NCBI RefSeq assembly: GCF_048564905.1
Contig: NC_133018.1
Span: forward strand, 3,472,001-3,536,000
DNA: 64,000 bases
DNA from: Vicugna pacos
Lineage: Eukaryota > Chordata > Mammalia > Artiodactyla > Camelidae
Direction: 5' to 3'
Below are positions 11,689 to 22,190 of the stretch, one piece after another. A program made the translations under genes and the position numbers. The notes beneath the pieces were generated by a model. It was not told where the DNA came from. It ran no database searches and saw only the letters and a list, made by a program, of their open reading frames with translations. Position 1 is the stretch's first letter. Each line of letters starts with the position of its first letter.

Positions 11689-12005
11689 CTAACACTGGGA
11701 GGGGGACACCGTCTTCTCCACGGTGCCCGCCTCGTGCGTGACCTGACAGCTGTAGCTGCTGTGCGACTTCCACGTGCTGGGCGACAGGCTCAGGTAGCTG
11801 CTGGCCGCGTACTTGTTGTTGCTCTGCTTCGAGGGCTTGGTGGTCTCCACGCCCTGCGTGACGGTGGTGCCATCTTGCTTCCAGGCCACCGTCACGCTGC
11901 CCGGGTAGAAGTCACTGATCAGACACACCAGGGTGGCCTTGTTGGCGGTGAGCTCCTCAGAGGACGGCGGGAACAGAGTGACCGAGGGTGCGGCCTTGGG
12001 CTGAC
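11689..12005 (-). CDS. IGLC: Ig lambda constant-domain exon, cluster 10
   Basis: This is a single complete exon of 317 bases. The first codon is split: the last J base plus GT gives Gly, followed by [18 protein letters not shown]. The mature domain has 105 residues. It has the intradomain cysteines (Cys28 in TLVC, Cys87 in SYSC), core Trp42 (VAWK) and a C-terminal Cys105 (SPSQC) that would bond to the heavy chain. The acceptor (plus-strand CTGC at 12006-12009, i.e. gcag) is good. The polyadenylation signal AATAAA is at 11577-11582. The product pairs with a conventional IgG or IgM heavy chain. Its partner J is at 13346-13383. Exon sequence appears identical to clusters 2-9. Confidence 0.95.
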
Positions 12006-13345
12006 CTGCAAAGTGGGGCAGGACAGACGGGGGTCATTGGCTAAGCATCCATCTCGGAACCCCTGACGCCGGGAGATGTGGGCCCAGGAGCCCAAAGTCC
12101 AGGACGTGGGTCCCAGGGCGGCGAGTCACTCACCTTCTGTCGGGGGGACGTCAGAGCCCGACTCCTGGGCGTTCGGGGCCCCTCTTAAGTCTCCATCTCT
12201 TCCTCGGGTCACACGTCCTCAGAACCCACGTCCCACCCTCTGCTCCCCGGTGCTACCTGGTGTCCACCCTTGGCGTCTGTCTGTCCTGGGCTACTGACTG
12301 TCTGAAATCCACCCCTGTTCCTACCCGACGTCTGCGGTCAGGATGTCTGTCTGTGTCCCTTTCGGGCCCTCTTCCTTTTCAGGGGAGGGGTTCCCTGCCC
12401 ACAGTCCCCCTGACGGCCCTGTCGTAGCCCCTGCCCCGCTCCCGGCAGGGAACCCTCCGCGGCTGCCAGGGAGCAGGGGTGTCCCACGCAGGGAGGTTTC
12501 CATGTGGATGACTTTTCTGTCTGGAGCCCGGGGCTGTGTCTGTTGTGAGGGGACTCCCTGTCCTGTGAAGTTATCCTGGGGATCTGTCTGTCCCAGGGCA
12601 TCTGTCTGCCTGGCTGGGTTGTTTGTGTCACCTGTGCCTGTGAGCAGTCCCCAACCCAGGCACCTGCTCTAGGGTCTCCCCTCCACTGTGTGAGTGGGTG
12701 GGGGTGACCCCTAAGGCCTGAGTGTCCTGAGACCTGTGCAGCCTGGGGTGTCCTGCCTGGGGGGAGAAGGAGGGGGACCCCGCTCCCCGGGACCAGCTTC
12801 TCAAAGGGAAACTGCCTCCCTCCTTCCCCTGTTCTGCTCTCTCCTCCTTGTCTCCAAGTCCCCAGGTCATGGGGTCCCTCACTAGCCCCCACAAGGAACC
12901 AGAGCGGACAGACCCCAGGAAGACTCCCATGACCAGTCCAGCTCTCTGCAGCATCCTTCCCACATGCCTGGAAGTGGTACCTCAGCCTGAGCGCCCCACT
13001 GCCCTGGCCTCATTTCTTCATTCTCCTCCAACCCTGGGGCTGCGAGACCCCGAGGAGGGATGTGAGATCCCAGAGTTTGAGGAGAAGGTTTCCTTGGAGG
13101 AAGCCCTGGGGGCGCAGCGAGGTCTGGGGGTGGGTGGGGTAGGCGGCTAAGGTCGCTGCTCGACAGCCCCAGCAGGGGTCTGAGAGGCTGGGACAGACCG
13201 GATGTGGCGAGGAGCCCGACACGAGGGGGGACCTTTGCAGACCCCACAAATGTTCAGACCTCAGCCCCAGTCAGAGCAGAGAGGAGCGAAAAATCCACCC
13301 AAATTTCCCTTTGGACCCCGAGGAGGAAGGAAAGGGGAGACTCAC

Positions 13346-13383
13346 CGAGGACGGTCAGCTTGGTCCCTCCGCCGAACACATAA
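13346..13383 (-). CDS. IGLJ: J-lambda segment, cluster 10 (YVFGGGTKLTVL)
   Basis: 38 bases encode YVFGGGTKLTVL plus the first base of the junction Gly codon, followed by the donor gtgagt. FGGG is intact, so it appears functional. The downstream C exon begins about 1.34 kb away. A composite E-box lies upstream at 13442-13453. The amino-acid sequence closely resembles human J-lambda 2/3. Confidence 0.93.
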
Positions 13384-13411
13384 CACAGTGATACAGCCTC
13401 GAACATAAACC
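13384..13411 (-). other. 12-RSS of J cluster 10
   Basis: Consensus heptamer CACAGTG (13384-13390, plus strand), 12-base spacer, nonamer ACATAAACC (13403-13411), one change from consensus. Confidence 0.92.
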
Positions 13412-14901
13412 CCTTGCCATCCTCTCCCCGCCTCCCAGGCCCACCTGCAGCTGCACGGAGGGCCCAAGGCCATCCCCCCGTCAGGGGGGTAGGTCTGACC
13501 CCTCAGAGAGTGGGGGGAGAACCCTGACCCCCTCCCCGCCTGCAGCTTCCCCCCTGGGAAGTGAGGCTCCATCCATCCTCGCTTGTGGGAGGGGCAGGAG
13601 GGAACGTCTGAGGGTCCCATCCCATCCCATCCCATCCCATCCCAGGGAACTCCCGTTCCTGGAGGAGGTGTGAGCCTGGCTCAGCTGGCCCGGGGTCCTT
13701 CGTGGAGGGAGAGTGAGGAGGCGTGTTCACGGCCCGGGGGTGATGGAGCCGTGCCCTCTGCAGAGCGAGGCCCGGGGAGGGCTCCTGCTGCGGCGCACGT
13801 CCAAGAGGCACGGCCGACACGGCCTCGGTCGCAGTATCTCCTGTGTGCGTGTCTGTCTGTCTGTCTGAGAGCTTCGATCCCTGTCCTGTGTCCCTCCTAC
13901 AGCCACAATCACACCGATTCTCAGATCTGGTTGCGGATCCTTAGAAGATGAGTCAGTACACAGTCAAGTCCAGGGCGCAATCCTAGACTCATTCTTGACC
14001 TTGAACTCATGGCCCCACGAAACCCCATGGACACTTGGACCTGGGCATTTGTGGTGGGGTCAGCGGTCGGCCGTCCTCTGAGGGGTCAGAGAGAGCAGAG
14101 CCGGCTTTGTCTCAGGGTCCTTGAATGTTGTTGGGACCCTCGTGACACCTGTGGGAGTAGGGCCGTCCAGGGGCAAGTGTGGGATGAGTGACCGGGGTCA
14201 GGGTACTGAGGGTCCGGCGGTGAGTGTGACGGAGAGTGTCTGGGGAGGGCAAACAGGGCAGTGTCCCCAGAGGGGGCGGGAGAAGGACTGGCCCCTCAAG
14301 AGGGAGGGACTCCGGGCTGTGAGCACGGTGACACTGCAGGGTGGGTTTTGAGCCGAAGGACACCTGGAATTGGTGGGTTATCATGGAATGGAGAGAGGGA
14401 GTCCTGAGGGGGGTCACCTTCCCGAGTGTGATTGCTGAAGTGTCCAGGGAAGGGGGCTCATACATCATTCTGGGGACCACGGGAATCAAGGAGCCATGAA
14501 GAGGGACAGTGAGAGGTGGACGTGAGCCATAAAGAGTAGGAACCCGGCAGGGGCTGGGGAGGGTGGGCAGACTTCCAATCCTGCAGTGAGCCCCGCGCTT
14601 GCTCTGCAGTGTTCTCTGGGGGTTCCGTGTGACAGTGAAACCATCCCTCAAGAGTGCATTAGGACCGCATCTCTCCTCCTTCCTCAGGCCAGAGGATTCT
14701 GCACGCCTTTGAGGATGATGGAGTTGAGGACAGAAAGTGCACAAACAGAAATGAGCCGAGAGCATGATTTCTGAATGAAACGGGGACATTTTATTGAGAG
14801 CTGATTGGTGCAGGAGGAAGGGCTGGGCGGCCCCGGGTGGGAGGGGAGACTCTCCCGGGGGTCCTGTGTCTCCAGGCCCCCGAGGGTGGGGGCCCGGGGG
14901 C

Positions 14902-15218
14902 CTAACACTGGGAGGGGGACACCGTCTTCTCCACGGTGCCCGCCTCGTGCGTGACCTGACAGCTGTAGCTGCTGTGCGACTTCCACGTGCTGGGCGACAG
15001 GCTCAGGTAGCTGCTGGCCGCGTACTTGTTGTTGCTCTGCTTCGAGGGCTTGGTGGTCTCCACGCCCTGCGTGACGGTGGTGCCATCTTGCTTCCAGGCC
15101 ACCGTCACGCTGCCCGGGTAGAAGTCACTGATCAGACACACCAGGGTGGCCTTGTTGGCGGTGAGCTCCTCAGAGGACGGCGGGAACAGAGTGACCGAGG
15201 GTGCGGCCTTGGGCTGAC
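14902..15218 (-). CDS. IGLC: Ig lambda constant-domain exon, cluster 9
   Basis: Complete 317-base exon encoding the same 105-residue domain as cluster 10, with Cys28, Trp42, Cys87 and Cys105. The acceptor follows at 15219-15222 and AATAAA is at 14790-14795. It arose with cluster 10 by the 3.2-kb duplication; the immediate intron (AAAGTGGGGCAGGAC type) differs from that of clusters 2-8 although the exons match. J is at 16554-16591. Confidence 0.95.
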
Positions 15219-16553
15219 CTGCAAAGTGGGGCAGGACGGACGGGGATCATTGGCTAAGCATCCATCTCGGAACCCCTGACGCCGGGAGATGTGGGCCCAG
15301 GAGCCCAAAGTCCAGGACGTGGGTCCCAGGGCGGCGAGTCACTCACCTTCTGTCGGGGGGACGACAGAGCCCGACTCCTGGGTGTTCGGGGCCCCTCTTA
15401 AGTCTCCATCTCTTCCTCGGGTCACACGTCCTCAGAACCCACGTCCCACCCTCTGCTCCGCGGTGCTACCTGGTGTCCACCCTTGGCGTCTGTCTGTCCT
15501 GGGCTACTGACTGTCTGAAATCCACCCCTGTTCCTACCCGACGTCTGCGGTCAGGATGTCTGTCTGTGTCCCTTTCGGGCCCTCTTCCTTTTCAGGGGAG
15601 GGGTTCCCTGCCCACAGTCCCTCTGACGGCCCTGTCGTAGCCCCTGCCCCGCTCCCGGCAGGGAACCCTCCGCGGCTGCCAGGGAGCAGGGGTGTCCCAC
15701 GCAGGGAGGTTTCCATGTGGATGACTTTTCTGTCTGGAGCCCGGGGCTGTGTCTGTTGTGAGGGGACTCCCTGTCCTGTGAAGTTATCCTGGGGATCTGT
15801 CTGTCCCAGGGCATCTGTCTGCCTGGCTGGGTTGTTTGTGTCACCTGTGCCTGTGAGCAGTCCCCAACCCAGGCACCTGCTCTAGGGTCTCCCCTCCACT
15901 GTGTGAGTGGGTGGGGGTGACCCCTAAGGCCTGAGTGTCCTGAGACCTGTGCAGCCTGGGGTGTCCTGCCTGGGGGGAGAAGGAGGGGGACCCCGCTCCC
16001 CGGGACCAGCTTCTCAAAGGGAAACTGCCTCCCTCCTTCCCCTGTTCTGCTCTCTCCTCCTTGTCTCCAAGTCCCCAGGTCATGGGGTCCCTCACTAGCC
16101 CCCACAAGGAACCAGAGCGGACAGACCCCAGGAAGACTCCCATGACCAGTCCAGCTCTCTGCAGCATCCTTCCCACATGCCTGGAAGTGGTACCTCAGCC
16201 TGAGCGCCCCACTGCCCTGGCCTCATTTCTTCATTCTCCTCCAACCCTGGGGCTGCGAGACCCCGAGGAGGGATGTGAGATCCCAGAGTTTGAGGAGAAG
16301 GTTTCCTTGGAGGAAGCCCTTATGGCGCTCGAGGCCTTGGGGTGGGTAGTGTACTGGGCTATGGGTGTTTGATAGCTTCAGCAGGTGTCTGAAACGCTGG
16401 GACATACCGGAGGTGGCGAGGGTCCTGACACGAGGGGGGACCTTCGCAGACCCCACAAATGTTCAGACCTCAGCCCCAGTCAGAGCAGAGAGAGAGAAAA
16501 ATCCACCCAAATTTCCCTTTGGACCCCGAGGAGGAAGGAAAGGGGAGACTCAC

Positions 16554-16591
16554 CGAGGACGGTCAGCTTGGTCCCTCCGCCGAACACAGGA
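16554..16591 (-). CDS. IGLJ: J-lambda segment, cluster 9 (PVFGGGTKLTVL)
   Basis: 38 bases with intact FGGG and donor gtgagt. It differs from J cluster 10 only in the first codons (Pro instead of Tyr), that is, within the residues that contribute to CDR3. Composite E-box at 16650-16661. Confidence 0.92.
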
Positions 16592-16619
16592 CACAGTGAT
16601 ACAGCCTCGTTCATAAACC
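16592..16619 (-). other. 12-RSS of J cluster 9
   Basis: Consensus heptamer CACAGTG (16592-16598), 12-base spacer, nonamer TCATAAACC (16611-16619), two changes from ACAAAAACC. This is probably weaker than the signals of clusters 2-8. Confidence 0.88.
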
Positions 16620-18500
16620 CCCTATCACCCCCTCAGCCCCTCCCAGGCCCACCTGCAGCTGCTCGTAAGCCGATGCCACCCCCTGTTACGGGTGCTGGTC
16701 TGTATATTGGGGGTGGGAGGGGAGGGGCCATGACGATTTGGAATTTCAGCCCCTATGTGTTTAGGTCTTTATCCGTCCTTAAAATGGCATGAAGTTGGAT
16801 AAATGTCTGAGTGCGTAGTCCGAATTCGCAGCCAAGTCCTTTGTCAGGAAGCACTGTGTGTCCTGGCTCGCTCACAGGGGATACCAGTTTGGAAGGGATG
16901 TGTTAAGCTGTGTACCCCGCTGCGATGACAGAGCTGGGACTGCTTTGTGGAAGTGGGACTCTTGTGGAGGGTCCTGGTTGGCACTGTATCTTCAATACCT
17001 GAGGTCCTGCAGCAGGGTTAGTGGGAACGTGGGGGTCGGAGGAAAGGCATCGTCACCTGTAGGGACCCAGGCCCCTCCGGAGGGCCCTTCCCCTGGCTGG
17101 AACGGCCTGTGCAGTAAATAGTCACTGTGTAGTCCCGAGCTGTGTGGGGACAACCCCTCCCTGCCCATTTGCCCCTGTTGAGTGAGAATTGGAGTGGCCC
17201 AGAGGGGCCTTGGAAGATGGGTAGGTGGTCCCCGCTCCCGGCACAGTCTCCTCTATGAGCACCAATGTCGGAGTCCCTGCTGTCCCTTGCATTCCTGGCT
17301 TATCTGTGTCCCTTGCACGTGCGCACCCCTAGCGCAGGTGACCCTGCTACCTGGGAACCCACCGCACCCCTGCCCTGGCCTGCCTGCCGTGACCAGGGTG
17401 TGACACCCAGGGTCTCTGCGTGCATCCTGGTCCTTGTCACCTGCAGAGTTCCTGCAACGGACACGCCCATCCAGTACCCTGTGTCCCTGACAGTGTCATG
17501 CTCACTTAGCTCTCCTGTCACCGTCCCCCGAGCTCCCTGCTCCCATAGACTTTCTTCCACCAGTGCCCACAGGGATGGTGTCTGACATTCATCCTGGACC
17601 TAAGCATCCCTGCCCTTCAACACATCACTGGTCAGCCCATGGGTCCACCACCCAGGCTTTTCTTTGCTTCTGTCCCACCTGGGCCCGCACTGCCGGGCCT
17701 TGCAGAGACGGCCTCTCGGACGTGTGTATGGGTGGGTGTGTGTCTGTGGATTGCGTGTGGGAGTGTGTGTTTGTATTCCTTAGTGCATGTGTGTGCTTGT
17801 GTGTATTACAGCTCAGACCCCACACTGAGCTCCTAAAAGAGGAGTCAGCCTCCAGAGAACCCATGCACATGCCGAGAATCTCACCGCTAATGGGAAAGCC
17901 TCTGGCCCCGGGCAGGTGGCCTGACAATTGGACTTCCCGCACTTGTGGTGGGGGCAGCGGTGGGCTGGCTTTTTGAGGTTGCAGGGAGCAGAGCTGGCCT
18001 GTGGCCCAGGCACCGGGAATACAGTGGAGACTCATGACATGTGTGAGGAGGGGCCCTAGGGGGAGTGTGGGGTGAGTGGCTGGGGTCGAGGGACTGAGGG
18101 TCCTGTGGTGTGTACGACTGGGAGGGTGGTGGAGGGGCTCTGGACAGGGGCCCTGGAGAGGCAGGAGCAGGGGAGGCCCCTAAGGCAGGGGGGTACTCTA
18201 GGCTGTGTCCACGGGGAACTTCCCGAAGGGATAGAAAGCCAGAGGAGGTGTGTGAATGTGAAGACCAGGACGCAGGGAAGGGGACTCAGACATCCTCCCG
18301 GAGACGGAGGCCGCAGAGGAGGGTCCCAGGGCCGGTGGCGGTTGGGCCGCACCAGGATGGCGAGGATGGGGGCTGCAGGGCGGGGCTCTCCAGGGTCCCA
18401 CGGCCCCAGACCCTGAATGGAATATTCTCTGGGCAGCTGTAGGTCAGAGTAAAACTCCCTCCCAAGGAAGCATGGAGGCTCCTTCTGCTGTATCTGTGCC
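16620..18500. other. Spacer between clusters 9 and 8
   Basis: No gene seen. Parts (about 17940-18110) are diverged homologues of the spacers at 10840-11010 and 14050-14220, sharing the GGAGCAGAGCTGGCCT and GTGTGGGGTGAGTG motifs. So this is an older copy of the same unit. A GT-rich tract is at 17726-17812. Confidence 0.7.
17726..17812. repeat. GT-rich simple repeat
   Basis: Imperfect (TG)n with interruptions, capable of alternating purine-pyrimidine structure. It is absent from the 3.2-kb copies. Confidence 0.75.
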
Positions 18501-18659
18501 ACAAGGGCAAAGGATTCTGCACCCTTTGAGGATGATGGAGTTGAGGACAGAAAATGTACAAATAGAAATGAGCTGAGAGACTGATTTCTGAATGAAATGA
18601 CATTTTATTGAGAGCTGATTGGTGCAGGAGGAAGGGCTGGGCAGCCCCGGGTGGGAGGG

Positions 18660-18780
18660 GAGACTCTCCCGGGGGTCCTGTGTCTCCAGACCCCCAAGGG
18701 TGGGGGCCCTGTGTCTCCAGACCCCCGAGGGTGGGGGTTCTTTGTCTCCAGACCCGTGAGGGTGAGGGCCCGGGGGCCTA
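18660..18780 (-). repeat. Tandem triplication in the 3' UTR of cluster 8
   Basis: The motif around CTGTGTCTCCAGACCCCCGAGG (here split as CTGTGTCTCCAG and ACCCCCGAGGGTGGGGG) occurs three times with about 35-37-base spacing, against once in clusters 9 and 10. The last copy touches the C stop codon. It lengthens the 3' UTR of this cluster only. Confidence 0.85.
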
Positions 18781-19094
18781 ACACTGGGAGGGGGACACCG
18801 TCTTCTCCACGGTGCCCGCCTCGTGCGTGACCTGACAGCTGTAGCTGCTGTGCGACTTCCACGTGCTGGGCGACAGGCTCAGGTAGCTGCTGGCCGCGTA
18901 CTTGTTGTTGCTCTGCTTCGAGGGCTTGGTGGTCTCCACGCCCTGCGTGACGGTGGTGCCATCTTGCTTCCAGGCCACCGTCACGCTGCCCGGGTAGAAG
19001 TCACTGATCAGACACACCAGGGTGGCCTTGTTGGCGGTGAGCTCCTCAGAGGACGGCGGGAACAGAGTGACCGAGGGTGCGGCCTTGGGCTGAC
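18778..19094 (-). CDS. IGLC: Ig lambda constant-domain exon, cluster 8
   Basis: Complete 317-base exon, same 105-residue product. AATAAA is at 18604-18609. This cluster is a hybrid: its 3' UTR is of the cluster 9/10 type, while its intron start and J are of the cluster 2-7 type. Identity with the array units continues from the exon about 270 bases into the intron (to about 19365) and is then lost until about 19850. That pattern suggests a gene-conversion tract centred on the exon. Confidence 0.95.
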
Positions 19095-20337
19095 CTGCAA
19101 AGCGGGGGAGGGGCAGGAGGTCAGACGCCCGGTGCCTGTCCTGGGAGCTTCTGACCTGTGTCTCAAAGTGGGACAGGGGCTGCTGAGGACCCAGGAGGAC
19201 CCCTAGTTCAGAGACCAAACTGAGTTTGAGGGTCCCTGCCAAGGAGGGTGGTCCTCCATCCTCTCCCCATTTCCTTAGGAAACCCTGAGCCTGAACACCT
19301 GCCATCGCTGTCCTGAGACCCCGTCTGGGCCCTGGTCTCCCACACAGACATCTGACCCTCACCCTCCTGTCCTGTCTCTCTCTGATATTTGATGGGTTCT
19401 CTGTGGGACTGGCTGGCTTTTTGTCCCCACAGTGGATGACACGAACTCTCTGACCTCCTGTGCAGTCAGTCTGGGAACACTTCTGACCTATGTGCTCTGG
19501 CCTTGCCCTAAGGGGTCTGTCTGTCCCAAATCTGTCCTCGCTGGAGCCTCTGTGCTAGGGTTCGATCTCTGTTGACTAGGGTACTCCCGTCTGCAGACTG
19601 GAGCGAGGGTTCCCCTCTGGCTCTGGAGTTCAGTTGGAGGTTTCCTGCCCTGGTACCTCCCGTTTGTCTGTCAGGGATTCGTCCTTCTGAGGCATGTGTC
19701 CTGCAGGACCAGGAGTCCCTCTACCCCGGGCCCTGTCCTTCCATCTCCTCCCCCATCTCTCGCCTCCCTCCTGCAGTTTTCCGGGGTCACTGGCTGGCCC
19801 AGGATCTGCAGGGTAGCCTTAAGGAGGCTTGGTGGAGCCCTGCACACCGGCACGTTCCTGACCCTGGATCCCTAGACCCACAGCCCTGTGGCCGTTCCTG
19901 AAACTGTGACTTGTTCTCCAGCCTCGGCCCTGAGGGATCTGGGCCCCTCTCATGTCTCCACACGGTCCCCCTCAGTTGTCTGTTCCCTCCTTCCCCTTGA
20001 GAAGGAGGCCCCGAGTACCCCCAGAGACAAAGCGGGTCCACCAGGAGCCCCGATGGGGCAGGACTGAGCGGAGCGAGTCTAGGGGCCAGCCTGGCCCTGG
20101 CAGACGGACAGAGGCAGCAGGTGATCCTTGGGTCAGAGGGGAAGGGCTGCTTCGAGCGCAGAGGTGAGCAGGAGGGTCTGACAGGCTGGGGAAGAGGTTG
20201 GGCCCCAGGGGCTGGGCTCCTGCTTGAAAGCCTGACCCAAGGCCGACACAAGGCCCAGAAAAGAGCAGAACAGTAGGAAATTGCCCAAAGTTTGGGGAGA
20301 GCAGGGAAATCGGGGGTGGGGGGAAGAGGAGACTCAC

Positions 20338-20375
20338 CCAGGACGGTCAGATGGGTCCCTCCGCCGAACACAGCA
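20338..20375 (-). CDS. IGLJ: J-lambda segment, cluster 8 (AVFGGGTHLTVL)
   Basis: 38 bases, FGGG intact, donor gtgagt. It is identical to J of clusters 2-7, with His in THL where Lys is usual. It lies 1.24 kb upstream of its C exon. Composite E-box at 20440-20451. Confidence 0.94.
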
Positions 20376-20403
20376 CACAGTGACACAGGCTTGAACAAAA
20401 ACC
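20376..20403 (-). other. 12-RSS of J cluster 8 (perfect consensus)
   Basis: Heptamer CACAGTG (20376-20382), 12-base spacer, nonamer ACAAAAACC (20395-20403). Both elements match the consensus exactly. Confidence 0.95.
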
Positions 20404-21409
20404 CCTCCCTGGGACGCCCCTGCCCCACCCCCAGCCCCCCACCTGCAGCTGAGATGGAGGAAGTCGGGCCACTGCCCCAGGCTGGTGGCTGCTCAGCGGG
20501 GCGGCCTCGCACCCACCCACCCACCCTCCACCCCAGCATGTAACAGGACATGTGACCCCTCGGGCTCAGTCCCAGGCTCCCAGGAAAGCCGGGCTCCCGA
20601 GGGAGGTTGGTGTCTTGGATCCCATTTTCCCATGACCTTGGCCAGAACTGGGAATGAATTTACTGAAGGCATTTGTGTCACTTAGGAGTGAAATTCCATA
20701 AAGGAGCAGAAGGTCTTTTGTATATGAGGTGACAGAACTTGATCCGTGGTGAGACCATGGGGCTGGGGTGTCCCCACTGGGGACAGGCAGGTTGCCCTGT
20801 TGGACAGTAGCCATTGGAATCTTCCCACTGACCCCAACTGGACTCCAGGGTCTCACTCCAACTTCACTGGGCATATATCCTGAGTGATGTCTGGGCAGGT
20901 CCTGTAGGAAATACCAGCCTGGCCTCCAGGGTGACCTTGGGAGCATCCCTGCTGCCCTGATCTGGTCTCTTGGGGAGGACCTCGCTGGGGAGGGTGTGGT
21001 GGTGGGATTACTGCACTCTGCTGCATTCAAACGGAGGTGTGAACAGCACCCGGAATGTGGCCCTAAATCCCACCTCCCACCCGAAGTGACTGGGAACAGT
21101 GGCCAGTTCCTGGCCCGGGGCAGGGAAGGCACGAGGAGATCTAGAGTATGTTGTCACCCAAAAGTCAGGGTGCCACTGAGGCCTCCGAGTGTCAGTGCAG
21201 GAGCCACCCGAAGCCTTTCCAGTGGGCAAAGGTGGGCCACTGTCCTCATCAGTGAAGCATAACTGTGGCAGAGTCCCCCTGTCAGGTAACCCCGGTTGAC
21301 CCTGGTCCTAAGCAGTGGTCATCCCCAGAGGCCGGCAGTGACCAGATCGTCATTTTGTAAAGTGAGGAGTAAAAAGGAAGATTCTACATTTGTTCTTCCT
21401 TTTAAATCG

Positions 21410-21640
21410 CAGTGTGGTGGGTTCGCAGAGCTGTGTTCCTGCCTGGTGCACAGCATAGCGGTTCAGTGACGCGTGTACGTACCCCTCTTCATTAGGAGCT
21501 ATTACAAGGTGCTGAATGTGGCTCCCCAGGCTGGACAGTAGGACCTTGTTGTTTATCCATTTTATGTAGAGTGGTGTGTATCTGCAAATCCCGAACTCCC
21601 AGTTTATCCCTCCCCATCCCCTTTACATTTCTTCTTTTTT
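21410..21640 (-). mobile_element. L1 3'-end fragment (artiodactyl type)
   Basis: The plus strand reads GCTATTACAAGGTGCTGAAT, CAGTAGGACCTTGTTGTTTA and GTGTGTATCTGCAAATCCC. This is the complement of the 3' end of artiodactyl L1 elements. It is a non-functional fragment. Confidence 0.75.
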
Positions 21641-22078
21641 ACTAAAGAGTGAAACAGACTTCGCGGTGACTAAGGAGCTGCTGAAGGCCCTCCCCTCCGG
21701 GCTACAGGACAGCCCTCCCAGAATCAGGGGGACAGACGGAGCTGCAGCACCGCCACTGTGAATTTCTTCCTCAAGACCCTGAATGCGAGGGCAGTTAACG
21801 TCACAGAAAAAAGAGGCCTCAAAGGAGTTGCCTTGGATGGAATAGCCAACCGTCTGGGGAGGAGCCCTGCTAACACCTGAGCCACATGGTTCTTTTATCC
21901 AAGGGCCACTGGGTAGGAAACCCAGACAGAGAGAAAGAAATTCTCCCTTACAGTTTGGGGAGGCCTGGGCTGCATCCGGAGGCTAGCTTGCGATAAAAAG
22001 ATTCAAACACATCCAAAGGGGCTTAACAAATCATGCTCACCAAGGACAATTTCTGTTTTCTTCTTTTTCTTTTTTAAA

Positions 22079-22190
22079 GGGGGGTTGGTAATTTGGTTTA
22101 TTTTTTTACTTAAATGGAGGTCCTGGGGATTGAACCCAGGACCTCACGCATGATAAGCCTGTGCTCTATCGCTGAGCTACAGCCTCCCCT
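22079..22190 (-). mobile_element. tRNA-derived SINE, camelid Vic-1-like
   Basis: On the minus strand the order is an A-box-like TAGCTCAGCGATAG, a B-box-like GGGTTCAATCCC, then CCTCCATTTAAG and an A/T-rich tail with AAACCAAATTACC. This structure matches the camelid tRNA-derived SINE and supports the taxonomic call. It is at a different site from the unit SINEs. Confidence 0.8.

Larger units (their letters stand above)
10189..13402 (-). repeat. 3.2-kb tandem duplication, copy A (carries cluster 10)
   Basis: This block is nearly identical to 13396-16609. It contains the spacer upstream of J cluster 11, the cluster 10 C exon, the J-C intron and J cluster 10. The offset between copies drifts from about 3207 to 3213 because of small indels such as the CCCAT repeat. 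One patch (13109-13233) is strikingly divergent from its partner. Spacer 10205-11570 contains no gene that I can see. Confidence 0.9.
13396..16609 (-). repeat. 3.2-kb tandem duplication, copy B (carries cluster 9)
   Basis: This is the partner of 10189-13402, about 99% identical by eye except for the patch 16319-16443. Identity ends just 5' of the J cluster 9 RSS spacer, where the upstream sequence becomes different. The spacer 13412-14783 holds a CCCAT microsatellite and no recognisable gene. Confidence 0.9.
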
